Assembly: GCF_018991925.1 (NCBI RefSeq)
Contig: NW_024726235.1
Coordinates: forward strand, 2,378,872-2,442,871
From: Homarus americanus
Taxonomy: Eukaryota > Arthropoda > Malacostraca > Decapoda > Nephropidae
Direction of reading: 5' to 3'
Length of the DNA stretch: 64,000 nt
The notes beneath the pieces were generated by a model. The model was not told where the DNA came from and searched no databases. It saw only the letters and a program-made list of their open reading frames with translations. Of this stretch, positions 51,951 to 63,909 are shown piece after piece. The stretch's first letter is position 1; every line of letters starts with the position of its first letter. The position numbers and the translations under genes were made by a program.

Positions 51951-52186
51951 AGAGGACAAAAGTCCCCCAGGAGAAATAAAAATAAATTTTAAATTAATTA
52001 TTTTTTTTCAGTTTATGAACACTTCTCTAACCTAACCTAACCATCGGGAATTCTGTTATATGTATTCAGAAGTATACGAGGAATGTTTATTAAATCTGCA
52101 ATGACGTATGTTTTTCTACTGGGGTAATTACTCCCCTGACATTCAGTGACCTCACTGGGCCCTAGAGTCGCCTCAGTAAATACATA

Positions 52187-52270
52187 AGAACATAAGAAAC
52201 ATAAGAAAATAAGGAGTCTGCAATAGGCCGGTTGGCCTGTGCACGGCAGCTCATGTCGAGAGTTACTACC
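52187..52270 (-). mobile_element. Short LINE 3'-end fragment
   Basis: ACATAAGAACATAAG octamer tail followed by the rRNA-unrelated LINE 3' end (CTGCAATAGGCCGGTTGG), about 80 bases, ending at AGAGTTACTACCAC. It is absent from copy 1 at the matching site. Confidence 0.65.
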
Positions 52271-52685
52271 ACATATGAACATGAAGGTAAAATATATATA
52301 TACTATTGTTCTATATGCAAAGTGGAAGAGTTAAAATATTTTAATTATTTACATTGTAATAATCTCATATTTATATCTATCTATTTCTAATATTTCTAAT
52401 GACTCTCTCTTTAACATAAAAACAGGGGGCTTCTGTCATATTTTGCACATTTACTGAGGGGCTTTTGTCCGGGCCCCGATAAGAATTATCTTTATTCATA
52501 ATACATTTGGCATCTACACAACATTGGGAGCGTGTGTGTACGTTAACAATTAAGTTCAGATCAAGGTCATATAGCCAACCCACGTTTGACCTGACCTCAC
52601 CTGAAGAATATCCCTTCCCCCTACCAGCGCTACCTGGGGTGGAGATTCTTCAGGTGATGGAATCACTCACCACTTAACACTAGGC

Positions 52686-52778
52686 TGCAGTTGCTGGTGT
52701 TAAATTTCATTTGCCATTTTCCTGACCACTCCTGCAGTTTATTTAAATCCTCCTGTAGTGCATTTGCATCCTGCCCTA
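52686..52778 (-). mobile_element. Short LINE RT fragment replacing a deleted segment in copy 2
   Basis: About 90 bases match the RT thumb region of the main LINE (AATTTCATTTGCCATTTTCC and following). It sits exactly where copy 2 lacks the 865 bases containing the small minus-strand gene's membrane exon. Confidence 0.65.
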
Positions 52779-53156
52779 TTAAGAGACGTAGATTGAGGAG
52801 CAATAAGTATTACATTTGCCCTAGTTATCTGTGATGGTGTTGACCAACTGTGTCTTCATCCTAATGGGACTAACGTTACCGGGATTAACCTCAACTCACG
52901 TTAAAAAGGTTCAGGTGAGCGGTGACGGTTTGCGGGCAGGTACCTGAAATTCTCCCAAGTGACCTCAATTGGCGGAGGATGAGGGGGGGGGGGTTATTAT
53001 ATCACCCCTGGCAGGTGTTGGAGAACTTCAGTCTTAGTCAGGACATCTTAACCATCAGTGCCTTAGTGTCGGTCGTCTCGCTCACTACCCAGTACTGTCA
53101 GTGACTGTCTACTGTGTGTTGCCTTGAAAAGTACTAGAAAACTATATTCTACCATT

Positions 53157-55624
53157 ATGGAATACCCGAATGGCTTGTGGGTGCCGGTGGTAGGACTGTT
53201 GGTAGCCACGTTCCTCGGTCTGTCTTTCGGCTGCCTCTGTTACTTGCTCCAGAAATATGATGATTCCAGGAAGAAGGTGAGAAGATGCCGTCAGGCAGAC
53301 AAAAATATATATGTTGTGTCGATTTTGCTTTTCTGGATAGTTGCCAAGTTATTAATTTTCGTTCATATTTATATGTTGTTCGGTTTATATTTGAAGCTTC
53401 CCGGCGATTTCGAGTTTATTATGATGTTTGGTTACTTGTTCCACTCATCTATTATTCTATTTGTATAAAAACCCATTGGTACAGTTTAGACGTGTTCGCT
53501 CCTGGCACACTTAGTTCCCAACATTCCTTTAATACTCTGGATTTTGAGGATTGATATATATTGTTTTACTCTTTTATGTTATGTCCTTCATTTATATCAC
53601 AGTACATAATTATCTCACAGATCTGTCGGGACATGAAGCCGAACGCGTCCCTCAGCCCTCCCCTCGCTGTCGACTTCAACCACATAGTTTTCCCGGCAAC
53701 AAACTTGGGTAAGTAAAATGAATTGTTTTTGTTGTTGCCTTAAGTTGTTTTGATGTAATGTAAATACTATGGTTAGGTGTTGTCATGTGGCTGTTTACTT
53801 TACGATGATTCCCTAAGACCTTCGTGATGCATTGAAAGTGACCACAACTGATGCATTTACCAGCTTCTCCCTCGAGGGAGATTATTATTTTTGGGCTCTT
53901 AAAAAATTAAGAGCGGGAGGATCACCTGAAGATAAAACACCCCAGTCTAGTTCACTTGAGAAAATAAGGAGTCTGCAATAGGCCGGTTGGCCTGTGCATG
54001 GCAGCTCCTGTCGAGAGTTACTACCACTCTCTATCATCCATGAATCTATCTAGCCTCCTTACTACAAAGTTGCTAAGCTTGTTCCACTCGTCCACCACCC
54101 TATTTGTGAACCAGTTTCTTCCTATCTCCCTCCTAAACCTAAACTTATCCAACTTAAATCCGTTGCTCCGAGTCCTATCCTGCTCGGATATTATAAGAAC
54201 TTTATCTATATCCCCTGTATTGATTTCTTTCACCCATAGGGTTTGGGTTAGCGTTAAATTGCATAATCTTCATGTAAAATAACCTGGGGTGTCTAAGCTT
54301 CCGGTGATCCTAACATGACGCCACGAGTTATGGGTATAGAGCTACCCACACACTCAAAACCTAAGCTCTCGATTATAAACAATGCTTATACAGGCCGCCC
54401 TCCACCCTACTACCTCACCCACGGTCCACACCACGTCGTAACCCCCACACTGAGGAAGGAGGCCAACGATACAGCGAGAGACTGCCTGCTGGACGCTGAG
54501 GATAACACATGCAGTAAGAAGAGTGCTCGTAGCTTCGTGAACCCTGCTTACGACGGCAGCCACATCTCCTTCACCATCTATCCCGAGGACGAACATAACG
54601 AGACCCGCCGTTCCTCGAGTCCGACAGGGAATGAGGAAGTGAAGAAGAATGAGGGGGATCGTTTATCAGAGCAAGACCAGGGGCTTCCCAAGGTTGACGT
54701 GACGGAGGAGCAGCAGCTGGTGGACGTGATACAGCAACTGAACATGAACCAGGGCCAGGATAACATGACACAAGGGCAAGTGGACATGAACCAGGATGAC
54801 GTGATACAAGGGCAACTGGACATGAACCAGGGCCAGGATGATGTGACACAAGGGCAAGTGGACATGAACCAGGATGACGTGATACAAGAGCAGGTGGACA
54901 TGAACCAGGGCCATGATGATATGACACAAGGGCAAGTGGACATGAACCAGGGCCAGGATGACGTGACACAAGAGCAGGTGGACATGATCCAGGGCCAGGA
55001 TGACGTGACACAAGAGCAGTGGACAGGATCCAGGGCCAGGGATGTGACACAAGAGCAGGTGGACATGAACCAGGGCCAGGATGACGTGACGTGACACAAG
55101 AGCAGGTGGACATGACCAGGGCCAGGATGACGACACAAGAGGATGAACCTGACACAAGAGCAGGTGGACATGATCCAGGGCCAGGATGACGTGACACAAG
55201 AGCAGGTGGACAGAACCAGGGCCAGGATGACGTGACACAAGAGCAGGTGGACATGAACCAGGGCCAGGATGACGTGACACAAGAGCAGGTGGACATGAAC
55301 CAGGGCCATGATGACGTGACACAAGAGCAACTGGACATGAAACAGTGCCAGGATGACGTGACACAAGAGCAGGTCGACATGAACCAGGGCCAGGATGATG
55401 TGACACAAGAGCAACTGGACATGAACCAGTGCCAGGATGACGTGACACAAGAGCAGGTGGACATGAACCAGGGCCAGGATGACGTGACACAAGAGCAGGT
55501 CGACACGAACCAGGGCCAGAAAGAAGTGACAGGACCTGCGTACGTGCCACGAAGATTGCTACCCACAATCTACTACGTACCTGATGACGAGTACCTTGAG
55601 ATTGTCGTCCTAGGATATGTGTGA
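53157..55624 (+). CDS. Membrane-protein paralogue B, expanded and frame-disrupted tail repeats
   Basis: Exons 53157-53276, 53621-53708 and 54394-55624 repeat the structure and phases of paralogue A. The membrane span begins near WVPVVGLLVATFLGL, and PPPYY and FVNPAYDG are kept. The 14-residue tail repeat (consensus DDVTQEQVDMNQGQ, 42 bp) is expanded to well over a dozen copies across about 54735-55530. The frame breaks near 55086, where GACGT is doubled (GACGTGACGTGA) and gives a stop. Further small indels follow to about 55215. From 55232 the repeat reads on in a shifted frame to the conserved end (PAYVPRRLLPTIYYVPDDEY and on) and TGA at 55622-55624. It is either a recently disabled copy, truncated within the repeats, or a functional gene damaged by assembly errors in a repeat array. 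A 30-base in-frame difference from A lies just upstream of ATG 53157. Confidence 0.58.
53957..54236 (-). mobile_element. LINE 3' fragment in intron 2 of paralogue B
   Basis: Same LINE family: the minus strand encodes NRVVDEWNKL, FRFRREIGRNWF and related segments, with an internal deletion. It is inserted after GTTCACTTGA, where paralogue A continues with intron sequence. Confidence 0.8.
54735..55530 (+). repeat. 42-bp coding minisatellite in the last exon of paralogue B
   Basis: Tandem 42-bp units encode variants of DDVTQEQVDMNQGQ. Some units are shortened to about 30 bp (the NQDDVIQGQ type). Paralogue A carries about four related units at 48630-48800, so the expansion followed or accompanied the duplication. 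Confidence 0.85.
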
Positions 55625-55914
55625 AGTATCCCTCTCCTGCATCGTCGGGTTGTAATATCCTTCTACTGTAACATCCTGCAGGATATTTGCCTGGGTGTGC
55701 CTATATGAACAGCTATTCTGATACCTAGTCCAACTTTGATGATGGTGAATTATAAATGTATTATTATGGTAAGATTTTAGTTATAACGTTTGTAAATAAG
55801 ACATTATGTGCAGTGAACATATATTATTAACGTAATCTTTTGTGAAGTTTGTATATAGGATGTTTGTTTGGTGTGTGTGTTAGGATATTCATTGTATTGT
55901 TGATGTTTGACGAG

Positions 55915-55920
55915 AATAAA
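55915..55920 (+). promoter_or_regulatory. Poly(A) signal of paralogue B
   Basis: AATAAA about 290 bases after the stop, at the same relative position as in paralogue A. Confidence 0.5.
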
Positions 55921-56269
55921 TCTAACAAAAACCATCTAATGTCTTTTATATCATAGTGGAGATAATATAGATGAAAATAAATACAGCATAATTAAATATG
56001 CTTTGAGTTGTGGTATACGAGAATGAAGAAAATATCTTGGTGACTATCCCCCCCTCCCGACTCTGGTGGGGGTTACGGTGGTTGATCTTAAGTTAAATTA
56101 CACTGGGGACTGCCTAGTATGGGTCAATAGGCTTGCAGCAGTTTCCTGTTGGATGTTTAATATGGTGGTGCCCACCACCACCACATGAAGAGTAGGCATT
56201 AGAGGGAGAGGAGTTATCTTCAAACTTCCTAAATATTTAGTCAGATCTCACTGCAAACCATGATGCCCA

Positions 56270-57045
56270 AGGAGGATTTAAATGAACTACAGGAGTGGTC
56301 AGAAAAATGGCAAATGAAATTCAACACCAGCAAGTGCAGCGTACTTATTGGTAGAACAAATACTGTCGTGGTATACAGCCTTAACAACAGCATCCCAGAG
56401 AAGTCGGCTTGCGAAAGAGACTTAGAGGTACTTGTAAGCCCGGACCTACTGCCCAGAAAACAGTGCGTTAATGTTCGAAATAAGGCAAACAGAGTATTAT
56501 GTTTTATATCTAGAAGTGTAAGTAATAAGAGTGCAGAGGTCTTATTACAACTATATGTTGCGCTAATCAGGCCGCACCTCGATTATGCGGTTTAGTTCTG
56601 GTGCCCTTATTATAGAATGGATATAAATTCACTGGAGTCGGTGCAGCGAAGAATGACGAAAATGATTCCGGGACTTAGAAACCTTCCATATCAGGATAGG
56701 TTAAAGAAACTAAACTTGCATTCCCTAGAAAGACGAAGAGTGCGGGGAGATATGATAGAAGTATTTAAGTGGGTGAAAGGAATCAATAAAGGGGATATAG
56801 ATAAAGTTCTTATAATATCCTTGCAGGATAGGATTCGTAGCAACGGATTTAAGCTGGATAAGTTTAGGTTTAGGAGGGAGATAGGAAGAAACTGGTTCAC
56901 AAATAGGGTGGTGGACGAGTGGAACAAGCTTAGCAACTTTGTAGTAAGTGCTGGTAGTAACTCTCGAGAGGAGCTGCCATGCACAGGCCAACCGACCTAT
57001 TGCAGACTCCTTATTTTCTTATGTTACCATTGCTGTGTCAGTTAT
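56270..57045 (+). mobile_element. CR1/L2-like LINE 3' fragment
   Basis: Encodes the RT thumb and C-terminal block of the same LINE family in two adjacent open segments (56260-56595 and 56617-57048), broken by a TAG at 56593-56595. It begins near DLNELQEWSEKWQMKF and ends in the sequence reading CTCCTTATTTTCTTATGTTA. The matching position in copy 1 (about 49480) is uninterrupted, so it inserted after the duplication or was present in one copy only. Confidence 0.85.
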
Positions 57046-57633
57046 TAATTGGCTTGAACAACATGGACTTGTAAACCGTGAAATGGATTATTAAAGTTAC
57101 CATGAACAGATCACCTGGACGAAATGGTCTAAAATAAAGACGAATTTGTATGGAAATGCCAGACCAATGACTACACCACCTCCTCCCAACTTGTACTGAT
57201 TGACCCCTGTAACCTGACCTGAGCTGACATTTGACCTCTTAACGTTGCTCAACTCCACCGTACCTGTGTAAGAAAATTCCCCAGATAGTTTTATGTTAGC
57301 GTTCGTCGTCTTAGCTCACGTGTATCTTATCTCATCTGCATTTGGGACCTCCCCCTCCCACCTTGGTCACTCCTGCTGTTACGTTATCTGTAAATATTAC
57401 TTCCCTCCACAGTACGAAAATCCAGCTTGCCCTAATCTGTCATATGAAGTCACGCGGTGGCAGTGAATAGAGTTCAGGTGATCTCTCTCTCTCTCTCTCT
57501 CTCTTACTCTCGTCATGATGAACACAAGATGATAATGATACTGACAGAATGATGCTTTGATCTCTTCAACCGTAAATTAATGCAATTACAACTGTTATTA
57601 GATTTTGACAAGAGCTGGAATGACAGAAATGTT

Positions 57634-57666
<33 letters not shown>

Positions 57667-57844
57667 TGTAGCTTTTGAATCAACTGAGAATGAATCGTTC
57701 CGTTTTCTGATCCAGTTTGTGAGGTCATGGCCTTTCCTGAAGGTATACATGCACGGATGGTAAAACTCAACGTGTGTGTGTGTGCAAAGATAGAGACTGT
57801 GTGTGTGTGTGGGGGGGGTGTTTATAAGGCGTACGTGTGTCTGT

Positions 57845-58095
57845 ATGTCATGTCAGTGTGTGTCTATTTGTCTGTGTGCCTGTCATGTCAGTGTGTGTCT
57901 ATTTGTCTGTCTGTATGTCATGTCAGTGTGTGTCTGCCTGTCATGTCAGTGTGTGTCTGTATGTCATGTCAGTGTGTGTCTGCCTGTCATGTCAGTGTGT
58001 GTCTGTATGTCATGTCAGTGTGTGTCTGCCTGTCATGTCAGTGTGTGTCTGCCTGTCATGTCAGTGTGTGTCTATTTGTCTGTCTGCCTGTCCCA
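57845..58095 (+). repeat. 23-bp minisatellite TGTCATGTCAGTGTGTGTCT
   Basis: About ten copies of a 23-27 bp unit. Frames reading SVCVCLSC are shadows. Confidence 0.85.
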
Positions 58096-58099
58096 CTAT

Positions 58100-58634
58100 C
58101 CCTGTGATATTGCCAAAGTTCTGTTCTTTTCATATATTGATTTGATACATCGATTAAGGTCATTCTTTTCTTAATGCCTCTTCCTATTTTTAGACCTGCT
58201 TTGTCCGTCTCGTCGCTCCCTCGTCCTTAGGTAAGAGATACAAGAGATAGCAAGCAAGATTTATCGCCTTTTCTCTCCATTGGTGACTTGTTCATAAATC
58301 CGGATTTGTTATTTCGTTTGTAAGAGAAGCAGAATGTAAGTCGGATTTATTGTGGGATACCAACAGTCCGCTCACGTGTAAACAAAATCCCAGCACACAC
58401 ACACACACACATACACACACATTAAACTGGGAATTCAGGTGATCTGAGATATTTAAAGCCCTTCGAACGTGTTTATACTAGTTTGAGAATATTTTGTGTC
58501 TTGATCCCACTTATAAATGCAATACTTGGGTGTCCTTGCCGTTTTAACACACATTCACGGGAGAGAGAAAAGGAATGGGAGAGACGGGCAGGCAAACTTA
58601 CCTCCGCTTCACATTTTAACTGAAGACAAAACTG

Positions 58635-58688
<54 letters not shown>

Positions 58689-59780
58689 CCCACCGCCTCA
58701 CCTAACCTCGCTGGCGTGAGACTTTTTCCCCCAGGACAGCCATCCGTGGACAGTATAATGACTCACTTCGTCCTGTGTATCACAACCGCTAACAGCAATA
58801 AGCGGTATAATGCTATTTTTTTCTCCCAAGGTTGACTTCACATGGGTTTTGATCCTCTTGTCATATAGTAGGTCATAAGGGGAGGGGTAGGAGAGGTTTA
58901 GTTCTTAATGTTTTAATAATTACAGATATACAAGGTCATGTCTCTGACCTTTAGCTTGGGGACAGGTAAGGTGAGGTCACATGGGAAGGTCAGAGGGAGA
59001 GAGAGAGTTATTTATATGCAGGATACTTAACACTATTGTGTGTGTAGCATGAAAGTTTTGATACCAGGGATATAATTTGGTTCAGCATTATTATTATTAT
59101 TAGTAGTAGTAGTATCATTATTATTACTATTATACGTGTGACAGGGCATGATGGGTATGTTGTCCAGAAGCTAACGACCCAACTACCAATTGTGCACCTG
59201 CGATTACGTCCGCTGCTACAATAACAACAACAACGGCTGCGGCTTCTTAGTGTCAGCCAGGAGGTGGTGGGAGAAGGTTATGTTCATTATACTCAGCCCC
59301 GAGGGACAATTAGAGTGTCACAGACGTCTTTAATGATTTCTCCTGAAGGTTAGTTAGTTCTTGTGCTTTCTTTATCACGCCCGTTAGCAAGGTCATTGTG
59401 TCAGGTGCTGGCGTCAGTGTTATACAAGGTCAGTGTTCTTTTTCTTCTTCATTTATATGTTGTTTGGCATAGAAGTTGTGACCTCGTGAATGATGTTTGA
59501 TTATCACGGCACTTGGAGCACCTGATGATGTCAACACAACAACACGGATGATAATAGTGTACCTCATTAAGCACCTGAGTTCTGTTGTGTATGTTTCATC
59601 AGTCGGAATGGTCACGTAATTAGAATTATCATATATATCACCCCTGTGTGGCATGTTTGTGTGACATAACAATACCCTCTTAACATAAACGAATCCAGGA
59701 AAAAGAGTCACAAGAAAAAAGTCAGATAAAAACGTACGGAAAAAACCTAACCTAACTTAACCTAACCTACGTGCAATGCC

Positions 59781-59829
<49 letters not shown>

Positions 59830-61970
59830 AATGTGTACAAGTCATGTGATATTTTTTCTGTGGACTTTTTTCCGTCCACCGACATTAACACACCTGGGTA
59901 CGTACAGTAGAGTCCTCCTCCACTGTCTTTACCACCTTGTATTACGACACTTATTGTTGTACTGTACAGAGGTGGCTCACCAAGGCAACACTACACAAGC
60001 TATTGATTGGTCAGTTTCCTCGCGTGTATGTCCACCTGGTGACTTTATCAAGAAAGTATTTTGGTTTATCTTGCATTTACGTCATTTATGATTTTTTTTT
60101 TTGGGGGGGGCAATAGCGTGTGGCCTTGAGTGATTCTTATGACGAACTTGAGTTTTCATTGGCTTATATGGAGATTGAGAGAAAAAGACATAGTTTGGGG
60201 ACGTTGCCATGGTTACTGTTTATCTGTACGTTTACACTGTTCCTCCCTTACATTTACACTGTTTACACTGTTCCTCCCTAACATTTACACTGTTTACACT
60301 GTTCCTCCCTAACATTTACACTGTTTACACTGTTCCTCCCTAACATTTACACTGTTTACACTGTTCCTCCTTACATTTACACTGTTTACACTGCTCCTCC
60401 TTACCTTTACACTGCTCCTTCCCTACGTTTACATTGTTTCCCTTCTTAATTAATGCATCTCCACCCTAGATCCACGATCATTCTTGGGAAGTACTTGCTT
60501 GTCACTACCAACAACCACCCGAGAGAAAGTATTTTGAAAGTTTAGAATTACCGAAAAAAAAAGAAGTTCCCGCTAAGATAACTGCAGGTCATTTTCTGAG
60601 AGTTGAAAGAAAACGAGATGTTGGGAGTAGTGGAAGGATAACTCTTATATAATCACCCAAATAGCTAATATCAATATTTTGAATACCAACACCAGGAAAA
60701 AAAGTTGCATTTCATTTAAAAACCATTAACAAGTAAATTATTATTACCAACAGCAGTTTAAAGCTATTGCCCACATGTTGCTTATGTGTATAACGAGAGA
60801 AGTGCCATACTACATCAGTTAGTTTATGGGAGCATTATGTAAACGAAGAAGCCCACTACTGTTAAGACCCAGCTGCTGTAACACTAGAGTAGATACAAGA
60901 CAGATCGAGGCCGGTAGCTTTACGACATTCCAATCTAAGTTCTGCCGCCGACAGTGATACATCTTGAGCTTACCAGTACTTATCCAGTCGTATCTTGGAG
61001 ATGAGTGTGTTTGGAGAGCTAGTCGTCCATTAAGACAAATTGTTAGATACGTCGTTTGAGATAAGTTGTTATGTGTCAGCTTAGTGTGTGTGTGTGGATG
61101 TATCTTGAACAACTTAAGGCCATCGTTATGGGGTCTCAGTAATGACCGGGCGTCCTTAGTAATGTATTCCTGTCAGGACACTCGGTAAGGCCGCCCCCAT
61201 GTGTGATACTTCCCGGTTACAATCTTAAAGTTCCTCTCATCTGTACAGTACCGGCAGTTATCTACACCCAGGAAGTGTATGTATTCGAGTATGTGTATGG
61301 GTGTATTATTGATTTATGTTGCTTACTCTGCTAGCCACTATACCTACACAATATCACAGTATTATAAGCGTCATCATAACCTTCATTACAAACCAAAATT
61401 ACAACCTAACATTACACAACATACAGTACAATTGAATAATATTTAACCGTCAACATTTAAGATAGAGTTTGTGCATAGTGAGATGACTGAGACTGTATGT
61501 AGGACTGTTTTGTTCAGACTGTTGTATACGAAATCTTGATGTGTCGGGGTATTGACAGAACAAGAGCAGAGATGAAGAGTGTGTGTATATATACTGTTAC
61601 GGCAGTTCTGAGGCCTACACTGTGAGTCAGGTAGAAGTAAGAAGATTGTGTTGAGTGAAGTACTGTGGGAATGTTTAGTCTAAGTCAGGTGAGAGATAGG
61701 GTAAGAATGATTCATGAGAGAGAGAGAGAGAGAGAGAATTAGTTAACTGTAAAACGGTATAACTTGAGTTAATTTTAGAAACATAACTAAATTCTTGTGT
61801 CTCGAGTCATTTGTTTACGCTGTAGTGACTTGGTGTTACCAGGAAGGACCCATGGTGATCTCAGGTTAGTATGCACGATGTACTAGCACGAGGCTTTTGT
61901 AATCTCGTGGTGTGGAGGTAATGTATTCACCTTGCATCACTGTGTAAACAAGTTGAGTATATAAGGGTGT
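58100..61970. other. Intergenic, no supported gene
   Basis: Microsatellites, the 31-bp minisatellite and AT-rich unique sequence. A 37-base stretch at about 58193-58229 lies between an acceptor-like TTTTTAG and a donor-like TTAG/GTAAGAG, but has no partner. Confidence 0.5.
60225..60425 (+). repeat. 31-bp minisatellite TTTACACTGTTTACACTGTT
   Basis: About six copies of a 31-bp unit ending CCTCCCTAACA. Confidence 0.85.
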
Positions 61971-62019
61971 GTGTGTGTGTCTGTCTCTGTCTGTCTAATA
62001 CGTGTCTTATTTACAACAG

Positions 62020-62149
62020 GTGATATCAACCTTGAAAACAACTGCCGTGAGTCCTCTTCCATTCACGCCCCTCAAGATATTGTCCTCGTGAGTCATCGTC
62101 CTCGAGAGCCATCGTCCTCGAGGGAGAGAGAAGGCATCATCTTTATAAA
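62020..62149 (+). CDS. Candidate internal exon
   Basis: 130 bases between an acceptor TTATTTACAACAG and a consensus donor AAA/GTAAGT. One frame is open throughout (DINLENNCRESSSIHAPQDI and onward, ending EREGIIFIK). It is Ser/Arg/Glu-rich. Part of it is a small internal repeat (CATCGTCCTCGAGAG). No partner exon was identified. Confidence 0.25.
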
Positions 62150-62974
62150 GTAAGTCATCGTCTTAAGGGGTTGCATGTGGCCTCACTATATCAAGATATG
62201 TGTCACAATACTCACACTTCCCCCGCCCCTCCTACAGACAGTTCCTCCCTTGTCTTATGTAGAGTAAAACACATAACACAGATGTAAATATTTGGATCTA
62301 TGTATTTTAAACCAATGACCTTGATGAGTATGTTTGTTTATATAGTTACAGTATAAGTATATTCTAAGACATACTTTTTTATTGTGACATATTTCCCATG
62401 ATATTTTACCATTAAATTTAATGTGTATTTTTTTTTCATAGTATAAGCATTTTATGAGACATTCTTACCTCATGACACATTTCCCATGACATGACAAGTT
62501 TTATGGCACATCATGACAGGTTCTTTAAGCTGATTCATGCTTTCATATACGGGACACAGTGAGATTAGGACGGCCAGTGTGGTGTGGGATTGTTTGACTA
62601 ACTGGCGGACGGATGGACCTACTGAACATCTGACTGACTGACTGGGTGGCGGACGGACTGACTGATTGACTGGGCATCTGACTGGCGGACGGTGAGGGGG
62701 GTGGGTGTCAACTCCCTGAAGCTGGAATAGTTTTAGGGTCAATAACTGACTGACTGACTAGGACACAACCCTTACAGCTATTAGTTCTACTTCCATTATC
62801 TTGTTATTTGGTCTCAGTCATTATGTTATTATTATTTTTTATTTTACTATTTTTTATGCTATTTTTTATTAATTTTCTGAATAAGTTTTGAGTCGTTTTT
62901 ATTTCTATGTTGTTATTGTTCTTGTTTCACGTGGGCATTAGATCACACCTGGATCTACCTGTGTTTTAGGGGTT

Positions 62975-63045
62975 AGTGGCTGAGTGGTATATGTTAGGGT
63001 TGGAGGTGTCGAGCACGTAGAGTCGAATCTTGGACGGGAATTACT
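62975..63045 (+). other. tRNA-like sequence, possible SINE head remnant
   Basis: GTTAGTGGCTGAGTGGTAT resembles an A box, and GAGTCGAATCTTGG, about 40 bases on, resembles a degenerate B box. No clean cloverleaf is evident. An ATCT microsatellite follows at once (63052-63076), as at SINE tails. Confidence 0.3.
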
Positions 63046-63909
63046 GTTTTACATCTATCTATCTATCTATCTATCTACCCCTCCCTCCTTCTCTCCCCAT
63101 CCATCCAACCATTCACCCACCCCTGCCAAGACTTTCAGAAGCTCAGTTTTATTCTCACTTTACTTACTAATGCCGTCCACCCGAGACTGTATTTCTCTCT
63201 CGTCGTATTTAACGCTTGAAATATATTTACGTCAACGTCCACTCCTTCCCTTTGACTATTGACTCGGCCGGAGTTTACAAAGCCAGCGGGAGATGGGCGA
63301 AATGGCAGCCATCCAGTGTTTTCAAGCAGTTCTGATGGAAAGAAAACAACCTGACGGAGGCCACAAGACGCAGAAGAAGGGACGAAGGAAGGTTGTCTTG
63401 TTAAGCTCTTACCGTAACCATCTCACGTTTTTGTAAAAGTGGCCAAGTTCTTATAATTTTTTTTGTTATTGTTGTTGTTTGTAGTTTAACGAGGGCCTGG
63501 TTATCGTGGAGGTGAGTGTGATTATCATATGAGAAAAATGTTGGTGTTTATTGAGGAAAGTAAACATTCGTGATGGAATTGATCAAAGACGGTGTATGCA
63601 TGTACTGTATGTATGAATAGATGTGTGTGTGTGTGTATGTACCCAGTTTTATCTTTTAAGAGAGAATTGGGTTGTTAAATCGTCTCAGGAGAGTTTGTTT
63701 GATGTCTTGAATATTCACCATTTTAACGATGTTTTGAATGGACACACACACACACACAGAGGCCACAGGTGTGTCTACATGTGCAAATGGAGTTTAGTAT
63801 TTTACGCTGTGGTGTTGATATAGAGATGCGGTGTTTGTTTGTTTCTCTGTAAAATACGTCTGCAGGGGGACTTCTTATCACAGTTTTATTTATTTAGTTT
63901 CTAAGTCAG

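Larger units (their letters stand above)
51950..57795 (+). repeat. Tandem segmental duplication, copy 2
   Basis: Second copy of the block that starts at 45175, carrying paralogue B. It has its own LINE fragments at 52187-52270, 52686-52778, 53957-54236 and 56270-57045. A divergent LINE fragment (51600-51950) sits at the junction between the two copies. Confidence 0.85.

Noticed and set aside
54571..55568. Minus-strand open frames of about 300 codons opposite paralogue B
   Set aside because: They are antisense shadows of the 42-bp coding repeat; the plus strand has the conserved ends, splice sites and poly(A) signal.
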